64,000 bases of DNA from Streptomyces sp. NBC_01296 (lineage in GTDB: Bacteria > Actinomycetota > Actinomycetes > Streptomycetales > Streptomycetaceae). The notes under the pieces are model-generated. The model saw only the letters and a list, made by a program, of their open reading frames with translations. It was not told the origin of the DNA and searched no databases. The stretch spans positions 62,001-126,000 of the forward strand of contig NZ_CP130720.1 in NCBI RefSeq assembly GCF_035984415.1. The letters are read 5' to 3'. The position numbers and the translations under genes are program-made. Shown here piece after piece: positions 23,963 through 33,202 of this stretch; the stretch's first letter is position 1, and each line of letters begins with the position of its first letter.

Positions 23963-25489
23963 ATGACGCCGACCCCCCGATCCGGATACAGGCCCCCCAC
24001 CGAAGGCGAGAAGTACGCCGTGCCGCCCAGCCACACCCATATCCGCAAGACCGTCGAGGCCTACCTCGGCCACCACCCTGCCGAGCGCGACACCTTGGCC
24101 GACCTCCTGACCGCTCTCGACCAGCCCTATGACGCGACCAGCCGGAGCACTCTGCCCGGCCACGTCACGTGCAGCGCCATCGTCATCGACCGAAACGCCA
24201 ATGTTCTCCATATTTCACACCGGGTGACAGGGCTCCTTCTGGCTCCGGGCGGCCACATCGAGGCCGGTGACCGTTCCCTGCTCGGCGCGGCCCTGCGCGA
24301 GCTGGCGGAGGAAGCCGGGATCCCGGCCGACGCCCTCACCCTGACGCCTCAGGCCCTCGGCACGCCGATCGATATTGACGTTCACGACATCGACGAGAAC
24401 CCCGACAAGGGCGAACCCCCACACCGGCACTACGACATCCGCTACGCCTTTTACCTCGCCAACAAGGACCGGCCGGAGATCGTGCTACAGGACCAGGAGG
24501 TGTCCGGCGCCCAGTGGGTACCCATCACCGCCATCACCTCGCCGACACTGCGCGCCAAACTCCTGGAAGCGGGGCTCGACGGCCGGCCAGAACCGGTGAA
24601 CGCCTCCGCGCTCATCCACGACGGGGCCGGGTCCTACCTGCTGCATCTTCGCGACGAACGGCCCGAAATTTGGCAGCCATGGACGATGGCGCTGGTTGGG
24701 GGCGGGCGTAGGCGGGGCGACCGGAGCCTGGAGGACACCCTGCTGCGTGAACTGTCCGAGGAGGTCCCCGGGCTGCACCTGGAGGGCCTTGCGCCGTACG
24801 CCGTGGAGGAGGCCACCAGCGTGGATGGCCTCCGCGTCCCTATTCGCGTCTTCGCCGGCCGGTGGAACGGGGACCCTGACCAACTCGAGCTGCGGGAGGG
24901 GGTTCTCCTGCACTGGGTCACTCCGGACCAGCTGGATCGGCTGCGCCTGAGCCGCGGACTCGGCAACTTGATCCGCCGCCACGCAGCAGATCACCCGCCG
25001 CAGGCAGAGCAGGACGAGGCGCCGCCAGCGTCGGACGGAGGCCGCCGGCCCGTGCTCAACGGCATCGGCGTGCATCTCCACCTGGAGGACGAGCACGGAC
25101 GCGTACTCCTCGGACTGCGCCACCCGGACGTCGCGTACGCGGGGAACACCTGGCACTTCCTCGCCGGGAAGTGCGAACGGGAGTCCGCGGTCACCTGCCT
25201 GGTCCGCGAAGCCCGGGAGGAAGCGGGGCTGGTCATCGACCCGGCGGACCTGGAGCTGGTGCACGTCGTGCACATCGTCGACACCCCCGGCGGCCTCCCC
25301 CTGCTGCAGATGATCTTCCAGGCCAGCCGGTGGGAGGGGGTTCCCGAGGTCCTCGAACTCGACAAGTGCCTGGCCTGGCAGTGGTTTGAGCCGACGGGCC
25401 TGCCCAAGCAGCTCGTCCCGTACACCCGCGCGGCCATCGAGGGAATCTCCGCCGGCCACCGCTACACGGAGCTCGGGTGGGACCGATGA
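23963..25489 (+). CDS. triple Nudix-domain protein
   Basis: A 508-residue protein with three Nudix-like domains in tandem. Domain 1 (about residues 70-200) has GGHIEAGDRSLLGAALREL then EEAGI. Domain 2 (about 215-330) has GGGRRRGDRSLEDTLLREL then SEEVPGL. Domain 3 (about 355-500) has GKCERESAVTCLVREAREEA and is nearest to the Nudix box consensus. Domains 1 and 2 deviate in spacing, so not all three may hydrolyse. Nudix enzymes cleave nucleoside diphosphate derivatives. GTG 23948 would add five residues. It lies between the ABC and MFS exporters. Confidence 0.85.
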   Translation: MTPTPRSGYRPPTEGEKYAVPPSHTHIRKTVEAYLGHHPAERDTLADLLTALDQPYDATSRSTLPGHVTCSAIVIDRNANVLHISHRVTGLLLAPGGHIEAGDRSLLGAALRELAEEAGIPADALTLTPQALGTPIDIDVHDIDENPDKGEPPHRHYDIRYAFYLANKDRPEIVLQDQEVSGAQWVPITAITSPTLRAKLLEAGLDGRPEPVNASALIHDGAGSYLLHLRDERPEIWQPWTMALVGGGRRRGDRSLEDTLLRELSEEVPGLHLEGLAPYAVEEATSVDGLRVPIRVFAGRWNGDPDQLELREGVLLHWVTPDQLDRLRLSRGLGNLIRRHAADHPPQAEQDEAPPASDGGRRPVLNGIGVHLHLEDEHGRVLLGLRHPDVAYAGNTWHFLAGKCERESAVTCLVREAREEAGLVIDPADLELVHVVHIVDTPGGLPLLQMIFQASRWEGVPEVLELDKCLAWQWFEPTGLPKQLVPYTRAAIEGISAGHRYTELGWDR

Positions 25490-25627
25490 CCGCGGGCCTG
25501 CGCGGCCTCCGCATCCGGGGCTGTTGGGTACCGAGCCCGTCCGCCCGCTGGAGGCGGTCGCCCAGGAGGAACCGGTTCCCGCGCCCGGCCTCGCGCGTAC
25601 TCGCGGATGACTCAGAGGGGGTGTTCC

Positions 25628-26980
25628 GTGAGCAGCCCTGACTCCGGCGCCGCCTCCGCGTCGTTGTGGCGGCACCAAGATTTCCGTCGGTACATGACCG
25701 GCCAGACCTGCAGCGTCGCCGGTAGCTCGATCAGCTCCATGGTCCTGCCGGTACTCGCTGTCATCGATCTGGACGCCACGGCCGGGCAGGTCTCCGTCCT
25801 GGCGGTTCTCGGACAGCTGCCGCCGGCTCTGCTCGCTCTGCACGCCGGGGCGGCTGCGGACAGGTACTCCAAGCGGCGGCAAATGATCACCGGGGACCTG
25901 GTGAGCGCCGCGGCGCTCGCGACGGTCCCGGTGGCCGCGGCGCTGGGCACCTTGACCCTGGCGCACCTCATGGTCGTCTCCGCTGTTCGGAGCGCCGCCG
26001 CGGTGGTGCACGACGCGGCGTCGATCAGCCTGCTCCCCGGGTTGGTCGACCGGTCGCTGATCCAGCGGAGCAACTCCCGCATCGGCGCGCTGTTCGCGAT
26101 CGCCGCGACCGGTGGCAGCAACGCCGGCGCCGCGTTGACCGCGCTGCTCGGCCCGGCCCGCGCACTGCTCGGCGACGTCGCCTCCTACCTCGTCAGCGCG
26201 TGGTGCACCTACCGGATCCAGGCCCGCGAGAGCACCCCCGCACCGGCCGAGGGGCGCCGGCTGTGGACGGAGATCGTCGAGGGTCTGCGGTACGTGCACG
26301 GTGATCCCCGGCTGAGCGTTCTGACCTGGGTCAACGCGACGACCTCCTTCGCGCTGGCGCTGCTCAACACCCTGTGGGCGCTGTACCTCCTGCGGTTCTT
26401 GGCGATGAGCCCGACCGCGTTCGGCGTGCTGCTGGGGCTCGGCGCCTTGGGCGCTGCCGCCGGGGCGCTGGCCGCTCCAGCGGTTGCGCGGCGGTACGGG
26501 CCCGGGCCGATGATGCTGACCGCGCTCGCCCTCACACCGCTCACCCAGATCCCTCTGCTGATCGCGTCCCCAGGCCTGACCTGGGAAGTCGTGATCGGGA
26601 GCGCGCTGTTTCTCCAGTTGGCGTGTGCTGGGGCCGCCGGAACGACGCAGCGTTCGATCCGGCAGATCGTCACCTCGGCCGGGATGCAGGCCCGGATGCA
26701 GGCCGTGAGTACCTGGCTGACCTGCGCGGCCAAGCCGCTGGGCGCGCTGCTGGCCGGCGGACTCGGCACCTGGGCCGGCGTCCGGCCGGCCCTGGTCGTG
26801 GGCTCCTGCCTCCTGGTCGTGCCGTTCGTGGTCCTGGCCCGGTCTCCGCTGCGCGGCCTGCGGCAGATGCCGGCCACCCCTGGGAGGCCCGGGACGCCCT
26901 GCCCGGTCGTTCCCGCCCCGGGGGCGGCGTGCGCCCAGGACACCAGCCGAGAGGGCTCCATGGACGGAGGGACATCGTGA
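25628..26980 (+). CDS. MFS transporter (MFS_3-like exporter)
   Basis: A 450-residue integral membrane protein with about 12 hydrophobic segments. The N-terminus SLWRHQDFRRYMTGQTCSVA and AAADRYSKRRQM (cytoplasmic loop 2-3 motif) match the MFS_3 group that includes enterobactin and macrolide exporters. GAGGGGG lies before GTG 25628; ATG 25607 is an alternative. The long C-terminal tail is Pro-rich and probably cytoplasmic. It is coupled (GTGA) to the methyltransferase gene. Confidence 0.87.
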   Translation: MSSPDSGAASASLWRHQDFRRYMTGQTCSVAGSSISSMVLPVLAVIDLDATAGQVSVLAVLGQLPPALLALHAGAAADRYSKRRQMITGDLVSAAALATVPVAAALGTLTLAHLMVVSAVRSAAAVVHDAASISLLPGLVDRSLIQRSNSRIGALFAIAATGGSNAGAALTALLGPARALLGDVASYLVSAWCTYRIQARESTPAPAEGRRLWTEIVEGLRYVHGDPRLSVLTWVNATTSFALALLNTLWALYLLRFLAMSPTAFGVLLGLGALGAAAGALAAPAVARRYGPGPMMLTALALTPLTQIPLLIASPGLTWEVVIGSALFLQLACAGAAGTTQRSIRQIVTSAGMQARMQAVSTWLTCAAKPLGALLAGGLGTWAGVRPALVVGSCLLVVPFVVLARSPLRGLRQMPATPGRPGTPCPVVPAPGAACAQDTSREGSMDGGTS

Positions 26981-28311
26981 ACCATTTGAACGCTGGGGCG
27001 GCCACCGACGCCGGGTCCAAGGCCTCCCCACTGCCTGAGCCGCGGTTCCCGGCAGACACGAGCCCCGCGTCGTCCGCGGGTGGCGTGGTCGTGGCGTCCG
27101 CCGATCCCGATACCGCGGCTGCCCGGGCGGAGATGGTGGCCCGCCTGGAAGAATCCGGCGACTTGGGTGCGGGCCCGGTGCGGGATGCACTTCTCGCCCT
27201 GCGGCGCGAGCTCCTGATTCGTCAGGCGTACGTACGCCGCTCGGCTCCCGACGAGCTTCCACCGCGGTGGGAGCTGCTCGACTGGGCGCGCCCCGACGAC
27301 CGGGACGAGCTGTGCCACCTGCTGCACAGAGGAGACAGCGTCCCTGTTCAGCACGCGGGCGAGCCCATCCTCGGCCGGATCCCGGGCGTGCGCAGCGGGG
27401 GGACCATGACGGCGATGTCGAGCACGATGGGCATGACCTCCGGCCTCTTGGACGCACTGGACCTGCGGCCGGGTCAGCGGGTTCTGGACGTCGGCTCCGG
27501 CGCCGGGGTCACTGCTGGCGTGATGTGCTTCGTGTGCGGGGACGAAGGCGTCGTCACGCTCGACGTCGACCGACACGTCAGCGAAGCCATGCGAGCGCAC
27601 CTGGCCGTCCTCGGGTACCGGCCCACCGTGGTGACCGGCGACGGACGGGTCGGCTGGCCCGCCAGAGCGGCGTACGACCGGATCTTCGTCTCCTTCGCCG
27701 TGCCCAGCATCCCCACGGCCCTGGTGGACCAGCTCGCCCCGGGCGGCCTCGCCCTGATGACGGTGGCCACCTCGTCACCGTCCTGGCCGGGCCTCGCCGT
27801 GATCACCAAATCCTCGATGGGACAGGTCCAGGCCGAGCTGCGCGCGGTGGAGTTCGGCCACCGCGCCGGCACGGGCATCGACGGCTTCGAGCAGGTCTTC
27901 CTGTCCGCCAAGTTCCGCAAGCAGATCGCCGCGGGCGGTGGCCGCTGGACCCGGCGCAGCCGGCTAGTGCCTCCAGCAGTCACCGACCGCGGCGCGTGGC
28001 TGGCGCTCGGGGCACTGCGGCCCGGGCTCGTCCGGGACTACGGAGCGGAGGACCTGACCCTCGGCGCCCCCAGCTGCGGATCCTGGATGCGGGCCCGCCC
28101 AGCCGGGAGCCGCTGGACGGTCACCGCCGACGGGCCGCGTGACATCTGGGCGGAACTCCACGAAGTCGCCGCCCTGTGGCGGGCGGCCGGCTCCCCGTCC
28201 GCCTACCGCATCGAAATCGACTCCGGCGGCACCCAGCAGGCGACCACCAGCTGCGGCACCCTCTCCTGGCCGCTCCCCGCCCCGTCCCTCACTCCCGGAG
28301 AAGCCCCATGA
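26977..28311 (+). CDS. PIMT-like methyltransferase with extra C-terminal domain
   Basis: A 444-residue SAM-dependent methyltransferase. Residues about 125-300 resemble protein-L-isoaspartate O-methyltransferase, with GTMTAMSSTMGMTSGLL and SAM-binding VLDVGSGAGVTAG. It has extended N-terminal (about 120) and C-terminal (about 140) regions not found in housekeeping PIMT. PIMT-like enzymes with extra domains modify Asp residues in some lanthipeptides and related peptides; other substrates are possible. GTG 26977, with GGAGGG ahead, overlaps the MFS stop. Confidence 0.83.
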   Translation: MNHLNAGAATDAGSKASPLPEPRFPADTSPASSAGGVVVASADPDTAAARAEMVARLEESGDLGAGPVRDALLALRRELLIRQAYVRRSAPDELPPRWELLDWARPDDRDELCHLLHRGDSVPVQHAGEPILGRIPGVRSGGTMTAMSSTMGMTSGLLDALDLRPGQRVLDVGSGAGVTAGVMCFVCGDEGVVTLDVDRHVSEAMRAHLAVLGYRPTVVTGDGRVGWPARAAYDRIFVSFAVPSIPTALVDQLAPGGLALMTVATSSPSWPGLAVITKSSMGQVQAELRAVEFGHRAGTGIDGFEQVFLSAKFRKQIAAGGGRWTRRSRLVPPAVTDRGAWLALGALRPGLVRDYGAEDLTLGAPSCGSWMRARPAGSRWTVTADGPRDIWAELHEVAALWRAAGSPSAYRIEIDSGGTQQATTSCGTLSWPLPAPSLTPGEAP

Positions 28312-28475
28312 CCATGCATCCCGGCGCACCCGCCATCGACGACACCCCCAGGGCCGGGGAGGCACTGTTCGGTACCACGGCCGCCGACTATGCCCGCTAC
28401 CGTCCCGGAGTACCCGACGCCGCCGTGCGGCTCCTCGCCGCAACCCTGCACGGCGTGCCCGCACCGGTCCTCCCC
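28308..28475 (+). pseudogene. 5' part of a class I methyltransferase gene, split by insertion
   Basis: ATG 28308 overlaps the PIMT-like gene (ATGA). The first 56 codons read MTMHPGAPAIDDTPRAGEAL, then FGTTAADYARYRPGVPDAAV and LPAPVLP-type sequence, the start of a SAM methyltransferase (type 11). The SAM-binding motif expected next (NLGAGTG) is found 1,476 bp further on, in the same frame. The gene was therefore interrupted by the segment 28476-29951. Confidence 0.8.
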
Positions 28476-29951
28476 TCGACCTTGATAGGACTCTTTGAAA
28501 TCGGCCACCCCCTGCTTGGGCTGGCCTCAGAGTTGCTCGCTCTGATTCCCCACCCGGATAACGGCTGCACCGATGTTCCTGCCGGTCCCCTATTCGCCCC
28601 CGTCTTGCCCATTGATCTTGAGGCGGATGAGCTTGCGGAAGTCATGCCGGAATCCGACCGCCGCCACCCATGCCAGACTCAAGATGATAATGGCCTCGGA
28701 CCAAAAGAAGGCAAGGTAGTCCATCATCGATCCGATCGGTGGGGAGCCGGGTGCAGCGTTTCGGAAGCCGACAAGGGCAAACAAGGTCGCGGCCATCCAG
28801 CCCAGAGCTGGCCAGGTCAATCCTTCCTTCTTATGCACCAGGATGACCGCGCCCGCTAGCACGGCAAAGGCTAGCCCCCACATGGCCAACATCATGAACA
28901 CGGTAAAAATCCAGGTGCTTCGAGACCTGTGGATGCTCAGCTCAAGGCCAGCAGACTCGGGGTTTGAGACATATCTGGTCGGATTCATGACGAAGAATGG
29001 GTCGGCATTCACGAAACTCATCCGGACGGGAATGTAGGATCCGTTTGACGTGGTTGCGTTCCAAGAGATGCTTGTTGAGTAGAAATCCCAGGGGTAGTGG
29101 GTAGCCCGACCGCCGTCCAAGATAAACCGAAGCTGCTGCAATCTGGGGACGGTGTTCTTGGAAAGGCGAATACTCCCGGGAATGAGGTGGGAGGAAGCGA
29201 GCTGTACGTCCTCAGTGAAGGACAACCCTTCACGAGCGCCCTCCCTTAGGGACTCCTGAGGCAAGGGCAGGACGCTCAGCACCACCTCGTTGGCTACGGG
29301 GTCAACCCTCTGAGCCGTGACTTTGAGGTGCAGCGCCATGCCCACTGTCACCGGTGCGGAACTGGATACCCGTCTCTCCTGATGACTGGCGTGCCACTCG
29401 TCAAGGTAGAGGCTGAGCCCTACCACAGGGGGCCCCAGAAGGACTAATGCGATTCCAACGTAGATGAAAGCCGTCGCACCCCTCGGCCGTAGTCGAGGTT
29501 CTCGTGATTTCCTTGGCTCTTCGGATGCCTCGTCGGGGGTATGGGGGGACTCAGCCATCTGCTCAGCCTGGCTAAGTTCCTCACGAGAGCGGGGAGCGCC
29601 GCGCCAATCAAAGTGCAATCACTCTTTGTGACCAGCATCGAACAGCCCGCGAATACGCGACAGGTGAACATGCGGCTCTACCAGGCTCAAGCCCGTGATC
29701 TGCGGAGAGACGCCACAGCGGATGGGCCCGATGGCCAGCCAGATCCAGGTGCGGGTCGAGCTGTCCAGGGTGGGCGAAGCCCAGCGTGAAGCGCTGCCGC
29801 AGGCGCCCATGACCGTTCGGCGCGGCCCGCACACTGCACGATCGGGCGGCCCGGCTCCACCATCTTGACCACGCTCGCGCTCGCTCCCCACTTGGCTGAG
29901 GTGCGGACCTAGCGAGGCGACGAGCGGCCCTGGCCGAATCCAGAGATCCCC
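28476..29951. mobile_element. 1,476-bp insertion in a methyltransferase gene
   Basis: The segment has lower GC than its flanks and separates the two halves of a methyltransferase gene. TCCCC occurs at both junctions (28471-28475 and 29947-29951); removing one copy plus the segment restores the methyltransferase frame. No transposase gene or clear terminal inverted repeat was seen. It carries the DUF4436-like gene (minus strand) and about 330 bp (29619-29946) with no recognised gene. The mechanism of insertion is unknown. Confidence 0.6.
28590..29558 (-). CDS. DUF4436-like membrane protein
   Basis: A 322-residue membrane protein inside the inserted segment. An Arg-rich cytoplasmic N-terminus precedes one hydrophobic helix (FIYVGIALVLLGPPVVGLSL). 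An extracytoplasmic beta-rich domain of about 150 residues follows, containing YPWDFYSTSI. At least three more helices close the protein (WIFTVFMMLAMWGLAFAVL onward). This layout matches DUF4436. Function is unknown. The start is uncertain: ATG 29558 is used and TTG 29618 is possible. Codon use is clearly less GC-rich than in neighbours, so it was probably acquired recently. Confidence 0.8.
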   Translation of the reverse strand: MAESPHTPDEASEEPRKSREPRLRPRGATAFIYVGIALVLLGPPVVGLSLYLDEWHASHQERRVSSSAPVTVGMALHLKVTAQRVDPVANEVVLSVLPLPQESLREGAREGLSFTEDVQLASSHLIPGSIRLSKNTVPRLQQLRFILDGGRATHYPWDFYSTSISWNATTSNGSYIPVRMSFVNADPFFVMNPTRYVSNPESAGLELSIHRSRSTWIFTVFMMLAMWGLAFAVLAGAVILVHKKEGLTWPALGWMAATLFALVGFRNAAPGSPPIGSMMDYLAFFWSEAIIILSLAWVAAVGFRHDFRKLIRLKINGQDGGE

Positions 29952-30644
29952 ATCAACCTCGGCGCCGGGACAGGACAGGTACCCCGCGCGCTGCTGGCAG
30001 TCGTGCCCCGGCTGGCCCACATCGACCTCGTAGACGTCAACCAAGGGATGCTCGCCCAGGCGATGGCGGACCTCCGTCCCGTCCTCGGCACGACCACGGC
30101 CTCGGCATTCGCGGGCGAAGCCCACACCTACGGGCCGCAGCGGCCCGGCCAGGGACCTGATCTGGTCACCTGCTGCCGGGCGTTCCACTGGATGGACCGG
30201 CCGGCGGTGCTGGCCATGGCCGACCAGGTGACCACACGTACGGCGGCGTTCGCACTCATGGGCGACGGAAGTCTGTGGACCCACCAGGCAGGCTGGACGG
30301 CCGCGCTGAAGGAGCTGATCCAAACGCACCTCGGCGAAGGCCGCCGCGCGGGCACCACCGGCGCCTACTCGGGGCCCGGCCGCCGGTACGAGGACGACCT
30401 GGCCGACTCCGCGTTCAGCGACATCACCGAGCAGCGCTTCCCGCATACCCGGACCTGTACCCCGACCGGTGTGGTCGGGTAGCTGCGCTCCACCAGCTTC
30501 GCCCGTCCCGACCTCTTTTCCGACCACGCCCGATTCGAGGAGCAGGCCCTGGAACTCCTCGAGGAGCATGCCCAAGACGGCCTGCTGAACGAGGAGTCCG
30601 TCTTCACCGTGCTCGTCGCCCGCCGGCCCCAGGCCGCACGGTGA
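29952..30644 (+). pseudogene. 3' part of the split methyltransferase, with a nonsense codon
   Basis: The continuation of the interrupted methyltransferase: INLGAGTGQVPRALL (SAM site), DLVDVNQGML, TCCRAFHWMDRP (methyltransferase post II region). At 30480-30482 a TAG interrupts the conserved VVGYLRSTSFA region where Tyr is expected (TAC or TAT to TAG). The frame continues to TGA 30642-30644, overlapping the Nudix-APH start. The gene is thus disabled twice. Originally it was coupled to genes on both sides, placing it in one operon with MFS, PIMT-like and Nudix-APH genes. Confidence 0.8.
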
Positions 30645-32026
30645 GCGGCGGCCTGCGGCACACCGTGCCGGTCGACGTCCACCTCATCCTGCGCCGCGAC
30701 GGCAAGGACGGCCCGGAGGTACTGCTGTCGCGCCGCGCTGGCCCCGTGTACGCGACAGGGCTCTACCACTGCCCGTCCGGTCATCTCGACCCCGAGGAGG
30801 ACATGGTCGAAGCCGTCATCCGGGAGGCCCGCGAGGAGACCGGCGTCCTCATCGATCCCGAGGACGTCACCGTGGCCGTCACCGTCCACCACCGTCCCCC
30901 CGTCGGTGCCGGAAGCCGCATCGGCGTGTTCTTCGAAGTCCGCCGGTGGTCGGGACAGCCGGCTGTGATGGAGCCGGACCGGTGCGACGACATGGGCTGG
31001 TACCCGCTGGAGGGCGGGCTGCCGGAGCCGATGGTGGCGTACTGCCGGGCCGGCCTGGACGCCTACCGTGCCGGGCTGCCCGCGGCCGTCCACTTCCAGG
31101 AACCGGGCGACCCAATCCCCTACGCAGCAGAGGGCCCCGACCGCACTCTCCTCCTGCCCGGCCCGCCGGTCGACGGACCCGGACTCCCGCACCACCTGCA
31201 GGTGTTCGCCGAGCCGGCCGTGGGCCGGATCACCGGAGCCGAGGACGTCTCCTGGGTACGGACCGGGAGCAGGGTCTGGCGGATCACCGGCGCCGGTGGC
31301 GGTACCTGGTACCTCAAACGGCACCGCGGGGCCAAGTTCCATGACAGGGAGGTGGCCGCGCTCCGGTCGTGGGCGCCGGTACTCGGCGCGAAGGCCCCGC
31401 GGCTGGTCGCAGCCGACAGCCAGGCGCGGGCCGTGGTGATCACCGCACTCACCGGCCGGCCGCTGCACGGCATGGCCCTGGACCCTGCGACCGAGGCACA
31501 GGTCCAGCACGGTCTGGGCCAGCTGGCCGCCGCCCTGCACCGCGCCGCCCCCGAGCAGCCCGCCGGCCCCTCCCCGGCCCTGGGCAAGATCGAGCGGCAC
31601 CTGAAAGCGGCCGGACCGTACCTGGCCGTCGGCGACGAGGACCTGGTCCTCGCCCTGGCCCGCGCGTACGCGGACCTGCCCGCGCCTCCCGCAGTGCCGA
31701 CACACGGGGACCTGCAGTACCGCAACGTCCTGATCGGCGACGACGGCGGGCCACGACTGCTGGATTTCGAGCGCTCCGAATATGCCAGCGCCACCAGGGA
31801 CATGGTGCGGCTCTCCGACACCTGGACCGGCAGAGACGACCTTCGGGCCGCGTTCCTGAACGGGTACGGCCGGCCACTCGACCCGGACGAGGAGCTACGC
31901 CTGGACTGCGAGGCGGCCTTCGACGCAGTCTCCGGCATCGCCTACGGCATGTCCCACGGCGACCCCGAGGTCACCGAACGCGGCCGCCGCACCCTGCTGC
32001 GCCTCCACACCGACCGCCACCGCTAA
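30641..32026 (+). CDS. Nudix hydrolase fused to an APH-type phosphotransferase
   Basis: A 461-residue two-domain protein. The N-terminal 160 residues form a Nudix domain with SGHLDPEEDMVEAVIREARE then ETGVLI, a good Nudix box. From residue about 200, an aminoglycoside-phosphotransferase/choline-kinase fold follows: WYLKRH (ATP-binding Lys), THGDLQYRNVLI (catalytic HGD-x4-N) and RLLDFERSE (metal site). The combination suggests processing of a phosphorylated or nucleotide-linked metabolite. Start GTG 30641 overlaps the broken methyltransferase. Substrate is unknown. Confidence 0.87.
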   Translation: MSGGLRHTVPVDVHLILRRDGKDGPEVLLSRRAGPVYATGLYHCPSGHLDPEEDMVEAVIREAREETGVLIDPEDVTVAVTVHHRPPVGAGSRIGVFFEVRRWSGQPAVMEPDRCDDMGWYPLEGGLPEPMVAYCRAGLDAYRAGLPAAVHFQEPGDPIPYAAEGPDRTLLLPGPPVDGPGLPHHLQVFAEPAVGRITGAEDVSWVRTGSRVWRITGAGGGTWYLKRHRGAKFHDREVAALRSWAPVLGAKAPRLVAADSQARAVVITALTGRPLHGMALDPATEAQVQHGLGQLAAALHRAAPEQPAGPSPALGKIERHLKAAGPYLAVGDEDLVLALARAYADLPAPPAVPTHGDLQYRNVLIGDDGGPRLLDFERSEYASATRDMVRLSDTWTGRDDLRAAFLNGYGRPLDPDEELRLDCEAAFDAVSGIAYGMSHGDPEVTERGRRTLLRLHTDRHR

Positions 32027-32059
32027 CCCCCGCCACAGCACCGATTTAAGGAGCACGGT

Positions 32060-32539
32060 ATGGCCCAGCCCCGCCTGGCCACCCCCGCCGACGCTGCGGA
32101 GATCTCCCGCCTGCGCTCGGAGAACATCCTGTCCGAGCCCCTGGATACGCTCTGGCTGGACCGGTGCACCGACCAGCTCGCCGTACGCCTCGTTCCCGGA
32201 GGCGACGCACGCGCCTACGTCATCGACGCACCCGACGGCCGCCTTGCCAGCTGCGCCCTCGGCCTCGTCCACGCTGTCCTGCCCGCCCCCAAGTACCCCC
32301 AAGGGCTGGCCGTACGGATCCACGCGGTGGCCACCGACCCCGATCACCGGCGCCGCGGCCACGCCAAGGCCGCGCTCACCGCACTCCTGGACCACCTGGA
32401 AGCCGACGGGGTCACCCTCTACGAGCTGTACGCGAGCGAGGGCTCCGCCCCTCTCTACGAAGGGCTCGGCTTCGGATCCGATCCGGCGCTGATGCGGATG
32501 ACCCGCTTCCCCGCCCCGCTCGACGGGAGGACGCCGTGA
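32060..32539 (+). CDS. GNAT family acetyltransferase
   Basis: A 159-residue GNAT. The acetyl-CoA-binding element is IHAVATDPDHRRRGHAKAAL (Q/R-x-x-G-x-G/A), and the C-terminal part LYEGLGFGSDPALMRM is characteristic. AAGGAG lies 8 bases before ATG 32060. It is preceded by the Nudix-APH gene and overlaps the decayed Nudix gene by four bases. The acceptor is unknown; an amino group on a metabolite made nearby would fit. Confidence 0.88.
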   Translation: MAQPRLATPADAAEISRLRSENILSEPLDTLWLDRCTDQLAVRLVPGGDARAYVIDAPDGRLASCALGLVHAVLPAPKYPQGLAVRIHAVATDPDHRRRGHAKAALTALLDHLEADGVTLYELYASEGSAPLYEGLGFGSDPALMRMTRFPAPLDGRTP

Positions 32540-32905
32540 GCCGGACATGGCTGCCTCCAGAGGAGCTCGCCGCGACGCTCGCCAAGGCCACGGTCTTCGG
32601 CGCGATCTTCTTCACCGACGAGGCTGACCGCCCCGTCCATCTCCGCGCCACCTACACCACCACCCATCCGTGGCTGTGGCCGGGCGGGATCGCGGAAGCC
32701 GGAGAGCGGCCGTGGCAGACCGCGGTGCGCGAATGCCGTGAGGAGACCGGGCTGGAGGTGGCGGGGCTGCCGCGGTTGCTCGCTGCCCCGTGTTCGGACT
32801 GCCCGTAGCCGCATGGCCACTGAACACGGTCGGCTTCGTGTTCGACGGGGGCGGCTCACGGGGGCGCAGCTGGACGGGATCACGTTGGATACGGCCGGGC
32901 CTTGC
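32536..32905 (+). pseudogene. decayed Nudix hydrolase gene
   Basis: The GTG at 32536 overlaps the GNAT stop. The frame encodes a Nudix domain (WLWPGGIAEAGERPWQTAVR, then ECREETGLEV) but stops at TAG 32806-32808. The expected continuation FGLPVAAWPLNTVGFVFDGG is in another frame just after a break near 32788, and LTGAQLDGITLD in a third frame near 32860. At least two frameshifts and loss of the C-terminus are therefore needed. The Nudix box itself is intact, so a truncated 90-residue product may still be made. Confidence 0.72.
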
Positions 32906-33202
32906 GGCAACCACTCTTGCCACCCTCCACCACCACAACGAGGCATTGCGTTCAGAGCTCACCACCCGCACCGGCACCATCATGCCGCTCACGAGGCGCT
33001 GACGACCTCCGACGAGGCGAGGACGCCGCAACGACAGGGCGATAGGGCGATACGCAAGTTGAGTAACCATGTCCGCGGCCAGCGGTTCTCAGTCGGTCGG
33101 AACACCCCGTTCAACCCCCGGCGCCACCCGAGCAACTGATCTTGTCAACGGCCAGTGGAGTCTCCCCGTAGCTCCGTGGACTCCACCGGCGATTGAGGCT
33201 TC
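32906..33202. other. about 300-bp spacer
   Basis: It follows the decayed Nudix gene and precedes convergent genes on the minus strand. No gene or strong hairpin was recognised. Confidence 0.4.

Noticed and set aside
24485-27457. Long minus-strand frame opposite the Nudix and MFS genes
   Set aside because: It is an antisense shadow created by GC bias; its protein is low-complexity with no family match.
29619-29946. Gene in the GC-rich end of the methyltransferase insertion
   Set aside because: Frames are open on both strands, but none has a start, a family or consistent codon bias.
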